A stretch of DNA of 64,000 nucleotides from Ampelocalamus luodianensis (lineage: Eukaryota > Streptophyta > Magnoliopsida > Poales > Poaceae): assembly GCA_036346255.1 (NCBI GenBank), contig CM070618.1, positions 59,593,655-59,657,654 on the forward strand, read 5' to 3'. The position numbers and the translations under genes were made by a program. The notes below the pieces were generated by a model that did not search any database, was not told where the DNA came from, and worked only from the letters and a program-made list of their open reading frames with translations. Of this stretch, positions 34,975-46,414 are shown one piece after another. Each line of letters starts with the position of its first letter. Position 1 is the stretch's first letter.

Positions 34975-36553
34975 TGTTGGTGATATGCCCTAGAGGCAAT
35001 CATGGAGATGATTGTATCACGCCTATGTTTATGAGTTCTTGAATAAATGTTATTCTGCTCCTTGAATGAATCATTAGTTACAAGATCAACGAGTATGTGA
35101 CTTGGTGAAACACTTCGACTTATATGATGTCGTTTAAAAGTATCCCCGTCGAATGTCATTGATCGAACACCGGTGACTTCATTTACCAAAGACATGTATT
35201 GATTGATGATCATGTTTCACCGATCATGGATATGGGGATATCAAATCAATAATGTAAACACATATTAGAGAACATGGGGTTGGAATGACCCACCTTGAGA
35301 CACTATAGAGATTGTTATGATTCTATGTGTCATTAGTTGGTCTCAAGCAATGATGATGTATAATCCTAGAACTGAGATCGGCATGGTTCCCTACATGTGT
35401 AATAGCACTCTTAGGGTTGCCAAACGCTACTAAATGGCAGGTAGTTATAAAGGTAGTTTTCGGTATGCTATGAAACATGCGGAGGGATGTGGTGGTCGGA
35501 TATGGGATTTGCCCCTCCTAACATAACGGGAGAGATGTCTGGGCCCTCAAGTAGTCGGATAAAGAAAGTGCATGGTCAGTGCCACTAGTGGTCGAAGAGT
35601 TCGACCACGTAAGGTTATTCGACAACTCGATCGAAAAGTATTGAATAGTCCATGGATGACACACTATCTCACTCGGAGTTCAAACCGGATATCGTGAGGC
35701 AAAAGGAGAATACTGGAGTAAGTCGCTTAGTTCGATCGATCCGGACAAGTCGTATGGTGATACGAGCAAGTCGTGGACCGATCGAACGAAATCACGTGAG
35801 TGGTCGAAACACGGTCGTAAGGGTTTACTGGTACTGGTCAGGACTGAGCAACGAATCGTCGATAAAGATAAGACACGGTCGTAAGTGATGAGGACCTAGT
35901 CATAGATCATATTGCATTAAGGTTCGTCCGATATAATTTGTGTGTATTCGGGAATCGTTATGTCCTGCTAGGACCGCTACGACTCGTGATCGGAAAGGTT
36001 TTCCAGTCACAACCGATTACACGTAAACCCACCCGGGTCACACACTTAATGGGATGGAACAAACCGTAACGAATACGATTCGTTAAAAGTGTTCGGATAG
36101 GATCCGACACGTGGGCACTATATAAGGAGATGCTTGAGGCTAGTTTTGGTGTGACAAGAGAGACACGTGAGTTGTTTCCACCAAAGCCCTAAACCGCCAT
36201 CTTCTTGAGAGAGCCTTCCGGCGACTTGGTGCTAGCACACGGCAGCACGGTTGTTCCTTCTCGGACGTGTGGATATCGTAGAGGCGCTGCGATCGCGTCG
36301 CCTTGGCGCCGAGGACAATCCGTGATCTTCACAAGGAACCGTGGAAGGCTGCCGAGAGACGATGACTACGAACGTTGGGCGATCATCTACGACCACTCGC
36401 TCGGTGCGTTCATCGTCGGACTAGGCTACTCCGACTTACTTTCACGCCGCCGCGCGCCTAGTGGTAATAATGTGATCATATATCTTGCTTGGCATCCCGG
36501 TTTACGTGTAGAAATTTTGTTTTATGGCTAGCGAGCCTACCCGTATCCCTACA
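34975..36553 (+). repeat. 3' LTR of the Copia element (1.58 kb)
   Basis: It starts TGTTGGTGATATGCCCTAGA, the start shared by many grass Copia LTRs, and ends CCCTACA. A TATA-like ACTATATAAGGAG lies near 36118. The stretch 36180-36480 is CG-rich with few CAG/CTG. A fragment of the same LTR family sits at 14930-15335. Confidence 0.8.
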
Positions 36554-37330
36554 CGCATTGCCCATATCTGGGTAATTCTGTACTAACCCCAGCGCTTTAC
36601 CACCGATCAAGACTCGGTCATGATTCCCTTCATTATCGCCCGCGTTCGCTCTCGACCGCCTCCGCTGCTTTGGGGTGTGCGACGGAGACATAACACAAAC
36701 GAGTTCCCAACTCGTCGCAAAATTCCTGAATTTTTGCGCTTGTAAATTGTTTACCGTTATCTGTGATAATTCGACTTGGTACTCCGAATCGAGTGATCAC
36801 ACATCTCATCATGAACCGTTTTGCTGCTTCCGTTGTTATCCCACTCACAGGCTCGGCTACTATCCATTTTGTGAACGTATCAATAGCCACAAACAGGAAC
36901 TCGAAACCTCCTGGAGCTCTGGGTAACGGTCCTAGGATATCGAGACCCCAAGTTCCAAAAGGCCATGACAGAGGAATTGTTTGCAACGCCTGAGCTGGTT
37001 GGTGTATTTGCCGGCTATGAAACTGACACTGTACACATCTTTTAACCATCTCCTTGGCATCGTAGGGCTGTTGGCCAATAAAAACCTTGTCTAAAAGCTT
37101 TACCAACCGTGTTCGTAGGAAGCATGAGTTCCACAGATCCTCCGTGTATGTCGTGAAGGAGTTTTAATCCTTCGCTGCGAATACATCGCATGAGCACCCC
37201 TTGGGTTCCTCTTTATAAAGAACACCTTCGACCAAAGTATACATTTTGGCTTTTCTGGATAATCGATCCATTCTAGATCGTCATCGGTAAGAGAACCCTC
37301 TTGAAGATACTCATAAATGGGCGCCATCCA
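36554..37330 (-). pseudogene. Tat-B integrase, partial
   Basis: The minus-strand open stretch 37106-36633 has the zinc-binding end (VKRCVQCQFHSRQIHQPA), the first catalytic aspartate (FGTWGLDILGPLPRAP), the second (RIITDNGKQFTSAKIQEFCD) and VAHPK. The third acidic residue is probably the E of AVESERG. It then breaks up and stops at the Copia LTR (36553), so the C-terminal domain is missing. The GPLPRAPGGF and FTKWIVAEPV motifs are typical of grass Gypsy integrases. Upstream pieces up to 37330 are the linker from RNase H. Confidence 0.85.
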
Positions 37331-38270
37331 TGTATCTTCGCACTCTAGATAATTCGTTTCTATAGAAGGTGTCTCCGCTTAAATCGACTATGGATTCGGT
37401 TTGGTCGCTCCAGAACACCCCTTTCGGTACTACGGATCGAGAGGAAGCTAGAGCGAGCCGCTGGTCTCGCGAGGAAATTATCCTTCGGGGATAAATTGTA
37501 CCTCAAAACCCAAAAAGTGCTTTTCTAACTTTCGTGACTTCGATAGGTACGGACATGGTCGAATTGGAGCACCGTACTCCTTTCCGACTTGATTCACGAC
37601 TAGCTGAGAGTCTCCTCTTACGAGCAATCGTCGAATCGAGAGTGCTTTCGCAACTCGTATGCCAACTAGCAAACCTTCGTACTCTGCCACGCTATTAGTG
37701 GCCCGAAAGTTTAATTGTATGGCATACTTTAAGGTTTCTCCAGAGGAGATTCGTGACCACCCATTTCCCAGAGCCACTTATCGTAAGTGACCCGTCAAAG
37801 TACATCATCCATCGATCGTGGGAATCGTCGGGGATCCGAACAGTTCAGATTTGTCCATTCGGCGACAAAGTCCGCCAAGATCCGGGATTTAACGGCCGTT
37901 CGACACGAAATGGATGTCGAACGCCTCAAGTTCGATCGACCATTTTGCCATGCGTCCCGCATTGCTTCGCTATTCGGAGGATCGCTCCCAGTGGAAACTC
38001 GGACGGCACAACTAGTTTGTGCGCCGAAAATAATGCCGCAGCTTTCCTCGAAGACATGAGGAGGGCATAAAGAAGTTTTTGAACTCGAGGGTAACGCCTC
38101 CTTGGTCCGCAAACCTCACCACGTAGTATACCGGTCGCTGTATGTTCTCGCGTTCTACGACCAAAGATCGCGCTATCGTCGTGGCGTGGCAAATAGGTAA
38201 ATTAAGAGCGCTCTCCTAGCTTCGGGAAACCAGACAGAGCACTCGTAAGATACCTATTGACTTCCTCGAA
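37331..38270 (-). pseudogene. Tat-B RNase H region (frame-broken)
   Basis: On the minus strand, 37777-37478 encodes LNFRATNSVAEYEGLLVGIR and RRLLVRGDSQLVVNQVGKEY, the RNase H core with N-EYE and GDSQLV motifs. 38112-37795 gives the tether and start of RNase H in broken frames (FVAEWTN, SRILADFVA and SMDDVL pieces). The region links reverse transcriptase (38366 onward) and integrase. Confidence 0.75.
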
Positions 38271-38365
38271 GGCTAAGTTAGCCTCTTCGACCATTGAAAC
38301 CTTCATGTTTCCTTAGAAGTTTGAAGAAATGCAATCCTTTTCTCCCGCTTGTGCTATAAAACGAC

Positions 38366-39090
38366 TTAAAGCCGCCATGCACCTGTAAGTTTTGGACTTC
38401 TTTTTCGTGGTAGGGGCGATCCGAGTGATGCTTTTGATCTTTTGGATTTGCTTGATTCCCGTTCGAAACCAGAATCCAAGCAATTTTCTGAAGAGACCCG
38501 AACACACACTTCTGGGTTTAGTTTCAATTGGTGTTTTACGAGGTTGTCGAAAGTCTCCGCAAGTCGTGATATGTTCGAGTCGTTTGATGCTTTTACGACT
38601 AGGTCATCAACATAGGCTTCCAAATTTTGGCCTAGTTGAGGAGCGAAAGTCGTTTGCATCAAACGTTGAAAAGAAGCTCCAGCATTTTTTAGGCCGAATG
38701 GCATTTTGACATAGCAAAATACTCCAAACGGTGTAATAAATGCGGTCTTTTCTTCTTCTTCTCGATGCATACTGATATGATGATAACCAGAGTATGCATC
38801 TAGAAAACTCAACATTTCACATCCTGCAGTAGAGTCAACCAGCTGATCGATGCGAGGTAAAGGGAAATCATCTTTTGGACAAGCTTTATTAAGATCAGTA
38901 AAGTCTACGCACATACGCCATTTGTCGTTAGACTTTCTAACCATTACAGGGTTGGCCAACCACTCTGGGTGGTTGACTTCTCTTATAAAGCCTGCTTTAA
39001 GCAACTTGTCCAATTCTGACCTAATAGCATCTCGTCGATCAGGGGCAAATCTCCGTAACTTTTTTTTTACGGGTAGTTTATCATGCCGTT
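38366..39090 (-). pseudogene. Tat-B reverse transcriptase, best-preserved coding stretch
   Basis: One 215-codon minus-strand frame (39013-38366) holds, in order, LLKAGFIREVNHPEWLANPV, WRMCVDFTDLNKACPKDDFP, LPRIDQLVDSTAGCEMLSFL, DAYSGYHHISM, KTAFITPFGVFCYVKMPFGL, KNAGASFQRLM and the catalytic EAYVDDLVVK. This covers fingers and palm of a Gypsy reverse transcriptase with an intact YVDD. It copies element RNA into DNA. The frame fails after about residue 150, near 38580. CAG/CTG are at normal frequency through 38761-39060 (12 in 300 bp), unlike neighbouring broken regions. Confidence 0.85.
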
Positions 39091-39239
39091 AGGCTAGCCC
39101 GTGCTCGATCACATTCCTTGGGACTCCGGGCATGTCGGATGCTTGCCACGCAAAGACAGTCTTCGAGGGCTCCTCTGTGTCCAGAGGAACCTCTTTGACC
39201 TGGTCGTTCGCCTTAGGTGCAGCTTTAGGCTTCGACTTG

Positions 39240-39737
39240 CTAGTCGGGTCGACTTTCGCCTCGAGTTGGTAGTTGTCCAACCATCTCAAGGGAACGACGG
39301 TCGCAGGAATGTGCCATCTTCTTGTCACAATATATTGTGATCACTCCTTTGGGACCTGGCATCTTAAAACATTGGTACCCATAGTGAGTAGCTATCAAAA
39401 ATTTTGCCAGAGTAGGTCGTCCGAGTATGGCGTTATATGCCGTATCGAAATCGACTACATCAAAGGAGACTTTCTCTGTCCTGAAATTGCTTGGTGATCC
39501 AAACGTTAAAGGAAGAGAAATTTGGCCAATGGGTTTGGCCGAAGACCCCGGTACGATTCCACGAAATGAATATCGTACCGGTCTTACCTTTGTCCTAGGT
39601 ACTTGCATCTCGTCCAGGGTACTCGTAAACAGTATATTTAACGAGCTTCCACCATCAACTAAAACTCGATTGACTCGACAATTGTTGATGGTGGGTTCAA
39701 CCACTATCGGAAATCGACCTGGTCTAGTCGAAGGCAT
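39240..39737 (-). pseudogene. Tat-B protease and linker (open frame)
   Basis: A 165-codon minus-strand frame contains FPIVVEPTINNCRVNRVLVD followed by GGSSLNILF, the aspartic-protease active site in the DGGS form usual for Tat elements. Then come YSFRGIVPGSSAKPIGQISL, KVSFDVVDFDTAYNAILGRP (the flap/ILGRP motif) and HYGYQCFKMPGPKGVITI. It would cut the polyprotein. The frame is intact here. Tat-A's equivalent has lost the active site. Confidence 0.8.
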
Positions 39738-39788
39738 CGGACAATCACCTTTCTCGAAAGCAAGGGTGATTTCCGACCACTTCGTAAT

Positions 39789-42074
39789 TTATTGACAAGA
39801 GGAGAGTCGACAGTTTACTCTCACGCTCGATCGCTTCCGCCTTCGTGATTCGTATGTCGAAGACCCCCCATAGATGTGATCAATGGTGTGCTGCGGGTCC
39901 TGGAATGGCATCTCCTCATCATCCGACTCCTTTTGTCCACTGGTTTGGCCCAATTGCTCAAGAATAGAAGTGGCCCTTTGCCGAATAATAGTCCTCGAGT
40001 TTAGTAAGAAAACTTGGCGATCCACGTAATGTCATGCCCTTCTTTTTATGAAAAGGACACCACACTGGTTTGTCGTTTCTCGATCTTGGCGTTTACTTTA
40101 CTTGATCGGATTTTGCTTGGGGTTGTGTGGCTCCTTATCGCTTACGGCGAGGACCTCCTTAGAACTGGCATCTGGAGATTTTTGACTTTTCGCCTTGTTC
40201 TTAGATTTCCTAGCCTTTTTATCCTTTTTCTTACCACTTTCGCCTGCTTCCCGAGGGATGCCATCTTTGAGATCGATGGTATTGTTCCATTCGACCGCTT
40301 CAAGAAGTCGCGATATCTATCGACCATCTCAAAGAGCTCGGACGATGGCGGGTGGATGTAAGCGATGTCCTCTGTTATTCTTACGCTACGGACTCCTGCT
40401 TGAAAGCCCCGATCACTGATGAGTCGAAACTTCCGAATAGAGTTTGAACCCGATCAAGCGCCGATGAATTGTCGTAGCGTTTCATGGTTGTTCTCGTCTT
40501 ATCCGGTGCGAGTCATCCTCCTTTCTCGGCGCATTGTAAGTTCCTCGGAAATTAGCCGTGAGAGATCACGAGGTGTTGCCACGAGTAGATCGACTCAAAT
40601 GGTTGGTTTAGAAGCCATGATCGCGCGATCCTTCGAGCACGATCGGAAGGTAATTCGCCATGACATGCTCTCCTCCTCCCGCAGCTCGGATAGTCGTAGT
40701 GTAGATTTGGAGGAACTCGATGGGGTTTTGAGTTCCATCGAATTTCTTCATATTCGTGGTCCGAAATCGAGGCGGCCAACGAACGCTCGAAAGGTGCCGG
40801 CAGAACGCCCGACATCCCGAGATAACCTCTTGTCTTCTTTTGCGTAAACGAAGGGTTAATGTCGCCGCGATCGAACTCGCCGATACCCGACCATGGGGAC
40901 TAGGCCTATAATAGACCTCACCTTACGGAAATACTCCTCATTCCCGCTGCACGCAGTGCGTCGGTCGCCGAAGTGGTGAAAGATCACCTCCCGTTGGCTT
41001 GTGGCATTTTTCTCATGTTGAGAGCGACATGAGGGAGAGTCGCGTGCGCTTCCATGCGACGAGTTTCCCGAGCGGTGGCGTAAGAAGAAGTAGCGACTAT
41101 TACGACTTCGTGGTTGTGGTGGCCGCCGCCGAGTTTGGCCATCATGTCACGAAGTCTTTGCGCGATCTCTTTGGCAAAAGATCATAACCTCGTGCTCGAG
41201 CGAGTTCTTGGGTCGGGTTCTCAAAGAAATCATTGATGTGCCGAGTTATTGAGCTCCTTCGATCGAAATAAGCACGCTCATGGAGGTTCTTCGAGCCACT
41301 ATTTTCTTCCGTCGAATTGCCTCGTAATGGTTTATTTCAGACCCTTGAACTTGTTTTAATGGAGCGCGAGAATGTTGAGGATGTCCCGCACGCTCATCAA
41401 AGTGTTCGCTTCGTTAGTCCGTGGTGTCCTTGCCATTACGACGAGGTGGTGTAGAGTATGCTCGGCGGGAAGCATGTCCAATCCTTCTTCTGGGAGAACG
41501 ATCCTAATCAGAAGGAAGGACGAAGACCTCCGTGGATGACTTCCACTTGCGCTCGAGATCTCTCACCGGAGGAGTGGTCAAGCGACACCATCCGCAACTT
41601 GGAGTAAACCTCCGGGTAGGGAACTACGGGTCATAACCGCCTCGATTGCCGCAGTGGCTCTGCGTCGGGGCGGTTGAATTTGGATGAACAAAGATGTTCG
41701 ATCCTCTTCCTCGCGAAATGCTCGGAGAGAGAGGACCATCGATGTCGATGGAGCTCGGGATAATGGCTTCGAACTTGTCTTGCCAACTCGAATCGTTTTG
41801 GGGACTCGAACACTTAGAGGAAAAGCTCGTCGTCGTTTGCGAAGTTTGCCCCGAGACAGTCGTTCTTGGTCGAGTTGACCCTTGCCTCGAGGAAATTGAT
41901 CCTCGGCCGGGCGCATCGTCGTGGGGATAAAAATCCTCCTCGACTCTGTGGTGATGCGATCTCGAGATCGATAGAAGATCTCGAGAGGCGGCAATACCGT
42001 CGAAGATTCGATACTCGGTCAGTATTCGAGACCGGCATCCATGTCGATGTCTCGTAATCGCCAAGTCGAACCAA
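39789..42074 (-). pseudogene. Tat-B gag (heavily frame-broken)
   Basis: Between primer-binding site and protease, the minus strand gives many short frames. 40025-39789 carries the C-terminal part (PFQDPQHTIDHIYGGSSTYE), which matches Tat-A's 44222-43893 (EYQEPQHTIDVIFGGSSSYE). The capsid core (about 40550-40820) and N-terminal part (41580-42070) are only recognisable by position. CAG/CTG are almost absent from 40561-40920 (2 in 360 bp). Confidence 0.65.
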
Positions 42075-42148
42075 TTCTCCTCATTCCATTCTCCGGCATG
42101 GTAGCAAAAAGAGAAAATGAAGAAGCGTTGACAAGGAATTACCGAGGA

Positions 42149-42166
42149 TCCCCACGGTCGGCGCCA
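42149..42166 (-). promoter_or_regulatory. primer-binding site of Tat-B
   Basis: The minus strand reads TGGCGCCGACCGTGGGGA directly inside the 5' LTR. TGGCGCC plus GGGGA fits the PBS type used by Tat/Athila elements (tRNA-Asp-like). The exact tRNA is not determined. Confidence 0.75.
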
Positions 42167-42167
42167 A

Positions 42168-42973
42168 TCGCCGGTGTTTTAGAACCGATCTTACGTAAAG
42201 ATTGTTTGATTGGGGTCTCTACAATTGATCACGCAGACAGAAGAAGACATGGGGATTTTTATACGAGTTCGGGCCTTCTCCGGTGAGAATAACAACCCTA
42301 CTCCTGTGTATCTTGTATTTGCTCTTTGGGTTACAATCGAATAAGTATTTCTCTAACTGTTCTCCAAAGAAGGCTCTATTTCTTCTTTGCCCAAAAGCCT
42401 CTCCCCTCTATCTCTAACATATACCTATTTATACTAAGCAATAGTGGACGCTGTCCTTCCAGGCTAATTAGTCGCTCATTATTATGTAATAATGAGAGTA
42501 ATTACCGGAGTAGTAACCTCCCCATGCTGTCAATCAGTTACCAGTCAGAGATAGTGGGAATTATCTACAGTTATGTCAGAGATAACTGCGTATTTTGACT
42601 GCTTAGATTCTCAGCATTAAATGGTTAAGTCAAGCGGGTGGGTCCAGTAAGTCGTGAGGAACCTGTAGCAGGCCCCGATCATAGAAAAACTTACGACCAG
42701 ACATATTCGTAACGATTATACCATAGTCGTAGAAGAGCTTACGACTAGGTAGTAGTCGTAACGATTATACCATGGTCGTAGAAGAGCTTCACGACGGGGT
42801 AGTCGTAGGGGTTATACCGTGGTCGTAGAAGAGCTTACGACCAGGGGGTAGTCGTAGGATAGCCTACGACTTCCTGACTAGTTCTTCCCTTTTGATATTT
42901 AAGGGGTATGTCTTATGACGTCATATTTCTTGATTATGGAGTAAATAAATGAGGATTATTTAGATCCTCGTCA
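42168..42973 (-). repeat. 5' LTR of Tat-B
   Basis: It is the partner of 29991-30791. The terminal TG is not evident at the left edge (aatcgccggtgttttag), so the last bases next to the primer-binding site have changed. Minus-strand transcription of Tat-B would start here. The hairpin array is at about 42680-42880. Confidence 0.88.
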
Positions 42974-42978
42974 ATCTT

Positions 42979-43310
42979 GTTTACTCATATTGATCTGGTG
43001 GTACCCTGAATAAGCATCCAAAAAACTTAACAACTCACACCCAGAAGTAGAGTCTACAAGTTGATCAATGCGAGGAAGGGGAAAGTCATCCTTCGGACAA
43101 GCTTTATTAAGATCTATAAAGTCAATACACATTCGCCATTTCCCATTGGCTTTTCTAACCATTACAGGATTGGCGAGCCACTCTGGGTGGTCGACCTCAC
43201 GAATGAACCCAGCTTTGAGAAGCTTGTTGATCTCCGACTGGATTGCTTCTTTTCGATCAAAGCGTAAACGTCGAGCTTCGCTTGACCGGTTTTTGTTAGG
43301 TCAGAGCTAG
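42979..43310 (-). pseudogene. Tat-A reverse transcriptase, first half
   Basis: Minus-strand 43162-42979 encodes MVRKANGKWRMCIDFIDLNK, ACPKDDFPLPRIDQLVDSTS, GCELLSFLDAYSGYHQINMS, ending at the Tat-B insertion. Upstream (43310-43163) the FIREV-HPEWLANPV-type block is visible. It continues at 29985-29440. This half is nearly intact and rich in CAG/CTG. Confidence 0.85.
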
Positions 43311-43559
43311 CCTATGCTCGATCACCTCCCTGGGGACTCCGGGCATGTCGGACGCCTGCCATGCGAATACGTCCTGATTAGCTCGGAGGAAGGAGACGAG
43401 CGACTCTTCCTATTTAGGGTCGAGTCCTGTCCCGACCAGTATCTTGGCACCCTCTAGAGAAGCGCTTCCATCGAGTTGTACCTCTTTCAACTGGTCGGAA
43501 GGTTTTGGTGTCATCTTCGGCCTTGAACTTTGACTGCATGTGCGGTGTTAGTTCCCCTG

Positions 43560-43900
43560 GTCAAGTTCATCGACCGACTCTAAACACTTCCAATCGCATG
43601 CGTAGGCTATCTTCCGATCACCTCGATGTGATTACACTTTCGTCCCGGCATTTTCAAACTCGATAACCGTAATGCGTGGCTATCGGAACTTTGCAAAGTC
43701 GACGACCGAGAATTGCATTGTATGCGCCTCGAAGTTCACCACATCGAATGAAACTTTTTCGCTCGGAAGTTGTCGGGTTTTGAACGTAACTAGTAGGGAC
43801 AAGTGCCCTATTGGTTTAGCGATGAGCCGGGCACTATGCCGTGAAAGGCATATTTCACAGTTTTACCTTGGATTTGGGAATCTGCATATCTTCTAAAGCA
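43560..43900 (-). pseudogene. Tat-A protease remnant lacking the active site
   Basis: Broken minus-strand pieces correspond to the region after the active site: a STSALEDMQIP stretch near 43900, VVNFEA-type and ILGRP-like sequence around 43740-43690, and the HYGY/MPG block near 43650. The gag end (SKEDCPIPSTRP) runs into this without room for the D-G-G-S block that Tat-B has. A short deletion appears to have removed the catalytic aspartate. Confidence 0.6.
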
Positions 43901-46303
43901 CTGGTCGAGTTGAAGGAATAGGGCAGTCTTCTTTGCTGAAGGAGATTATTGTCTCCGACCACCTTGAAGGTTTAACGGCGATCGAAGGTTCGGTAAGGTT
44001 GACCTCTCGCTCCATGTCTTTCAGGTGACGTCTGGACTCGTACGAAGAAGACCCACCGAAGATCACATCAATGGTGTGCTGAGGTTCTTGGTACTCCATC
44101 TCTTCGTCACCATCTTTGTCCTTCTTGGAGCTTGTTTCCCCGAGCTCTTGAATCGACGGGAGTGGTCCTTTACCTGCATAACAATCTTCCGACTTCTTTT
44201 GCCAAGCGCGATAATTGCGCAATCGTGTCTGCTGGCGATGAAGAGGACACCATTTTTGTTTTTCTTGTAACCATTAGTCTGAGCTTTGGCCTTGCCACGA
44301 CCAAGATAATCTTTTCTTCCTTTGTAGATTTTTCAGAGCGATCGAGAACCTCTTTGTCGTTGGCTCTGCCATGTTTCTTTTTCTTGAGAGTCTTCTTTAG
44401 TTTCTATTCCGCCTATCTAAGCCAGGTTGGGGGATCTTATCCTTTCGAACAACAGCTTCGTTCCACTCGACCGCTTCACTCGCCGTGGCGTACTTGTCAC
44501 CATGTCGAAGAGCTCGATGGTTGTTCGTGGAGGATGTATAGCTAAATCCTCCGTAAACCTTCGATTTCTTAATCCCTTTGAAGGCTTGGATAACGGAAGA
44601 TTCTCGACCTCTGTATTGAGTTACTGGACTTGGCTAAATCTTTTAATATCTTTGTAGGAGAGTCTCGTTTGATTTTTGCCGTATCCTATGGAGATCGTCT
44701 TTCTTTCTAGGGCGATCATACGTACCCTGAAAATTTGCAATTAAAAGGTCGCAGAGTTGCTCCCAAATATACACGGATCCGATTGGAAGGTTAAACAACC
44801 AAGATCGGGTTGATCCTTCTAATACTGTAGGAAGATAATTCGCCATTACATTTTCATCACCACCGCACTCATAAGCGATGGTGTATATCCGAGAAATTCT
44901 AGGGATTTTGGGTCCCATTGAATTTATCCATATTGGCCGGTCGGAACCTATTTGTTAAACGTCTGACCGGAGCCCTCCGAGAAAGCTCGGCGACTGTGAT
45001 AGTTCGTGGCGCCTTCTTTGAAAAGGCTATTTGGATTATGTCGGTTGGAGATCGATTTCTAGGAACAGATTGTCGATGCTCCAATGTCCCGATCGATCGT
45101 GGGCGTTAGTAAAACGCCGACCGCTTGCACGCTCGAGATGATGCCGAGATCACGAGTCAAGTGATGGTTCGTCTCGACGGCGATGGCGAGATTCTTGAAA
45201 TAATCTCCTCCCCTCGTGACTGGTTGGTCGGAATCGTCGAGGTGGTCGCAGTGTCAATTGATCCCCAACGCGACCATGTAGGCTTCTGCTTTGGGAAGAA
45301 TGTTGTGATGAAGTCATGGTCTGACTTTGCGGGTGCCTTCGTTCCCGATAAGCTTCTGTGCGCTGCATTGTCTGTTGGATAATCTCCGATACTTGACCTG
45401 CGAGTTGGGAAAAACACCGAGTCTCGCCGAGGCGGTCGAAAGTATTTAAAATATCCTTGACTCGCTGCAGGTTTTGTATAGTTATCGAAGGTCTCAAGGG
45501 ATTTCTGCCAGAAGAAGGTGTTTGATGGCTTACATCCTCCGACCTTACGGTGGATCTTGCCGCCCCTCACATTGGTTTGGGAAGGATCAGCGTATTAACC
45601 GGTGAACATCTACCGGTTCCGTCACCTCCGACATTTGGTGCTTGACCACCCGTACCATCTCCATTAGGGCGTGGTGGCGAGGCAATGTGTGGAGGACCGT
45701 ACACGCATTGTGATCCGTATCTCCGATCGCATTGACCTCGTGCTTCCAAAGCGGTCCTCGATGAGCTTCCATCGTAATCAACGGAGAGCCTCTCGGAGCT
45801 TCGCGAAGCTTCCACGACGGAGAGCGATCGGTGATCGGCACCTCCGAGGTTTTGGAAGGACCTCGGCGATTGGCGAATCGATCGAATCTTGAGCTTTATC
45901 ATCCCCACTTGGTTTACGACCAATGGAGGTTTTATTGACACCGTCACTAAGTGTCGGTTGGCTCCTGGAATTACTAGAAGCCGTGAGTACCTATCAACCA
46001 TGATCGCATCAAAGGTATGTTGAACTTCGTTGCGGTGTTGAATTTTCGTCACCTTTCTTGCCGGTCAAAGGGCGGAGCTTGCCGAGGATTTGGGGTGTTC
46101 CGAATTGGTTGGAAACACTTCTCCGAGACCGCCAACGATCGTAGCGGTGTGTCTTCATCCATCCGGTTGTCTCGCGATTTACGCCTTTGGCGGCCGGCGG
46201 ATGAGGATGATGAAGAGATTCGTTTTCCTCCATGGCGCGCATACATGCATCCATGTCGAGGTCGGCGTAGTCCTCCAAATCGAACCAATTTTCTTAATCC
46301 CAA
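43893..46303 (-). pseudogene. Tat-A gag (frame-broken)
   Basis: The minus-strand N-terminus begins near 46303 (MGLRKLVRFGGL..., then an S-rich stretch). The Retrotrans_gag core is open at 44918-44643, with NVMANYLPTVLEGSTRSWLF, SVYIWEQLCDLLIANFQGTY and QKSNETLLQRY. A preceding block ends FRPANMDKFNGTQNP. The C-terminal portion is 44222-43893 (EYQEPQHTIDVIFGGSSSYE). Several frame changes separate the pieces. Gag would assemble the particle that packages element RNA. Confidence 0.75.
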
Positions 46304-46394
46304 CTTCCCGCCATAACCGTATCAGCGATCACAGACGGGGAATGGACAAAGATTTGATGAGTAGAGAAAAATCTTCTGAGATTCCACGCCGCGT

Positions 46395-46412
46395 TCCCCA
46401 CGGTCGACGCCA
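46395..46412 (-). promoter_or_regulatory. primer-binding site of Tat-A
   Basis: The minus strand reads TGGCGTCGACCGTGGGGA two bases inside the 5' LTR. It matches the Tat-B site at all but one base of 18, so both elements use the same tRNA type. Confidence 0.75.
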
Positions 46413-46414
46413 GC

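Larger units (their letters stand above)
34000..36553 (+). mobile_element. 5'-truncated Ty1/Copia element
   Basis: Plus-strand reverse transcriptase and RNase H, a polypurine tract and a 1579-bp 3' LTR are present. The 5' LTR, gag, protease, integrase and the start of reverse transcriptase are missing. The 3' LTR ends ...TATCCCTACA, and directly after it Tat-B integrase resumes. The left junction (about 33985-34014) falls just after an exon start of the antisense gene. No duplication of the bases after the LTR (cgcat) is found on the left, so a deletion accompanied or followed insertion. Confidence 0.8.
29991..42973 (-). mobile_element. Tat-B: second Tat-type Ty3/Gypsy element with both LTRs, nested in Tat-A
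   Basis: The two LTRs of ~801 and ~806 bp are flanked by the perfect 5-bp duplication ATCTT (29986-29990 and 42974-42978). Removing the element rejoins the Tat-A reverse transcriptase within a conserved block. It is in the same orientation as Tat-A. From the right it carries primer-binding site, gag, protease, reverse transcriptase, RNase H and integrase on the minus strand, and an antisense gene on the plus strand. A Copia element replaces the end of the antisense gene and the integrase C-terminus. Protease, reverse transcriptase and integrase core are still largely open, so this is the better preserved of the two Tat elements. Confidence 0.9.

Noticed and set aside
38392..39795. Plus-strand frames of 74-122 codons
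   Set aside because: Shadows of the minus-strand reverse transcriptase and protease of Tat-B.
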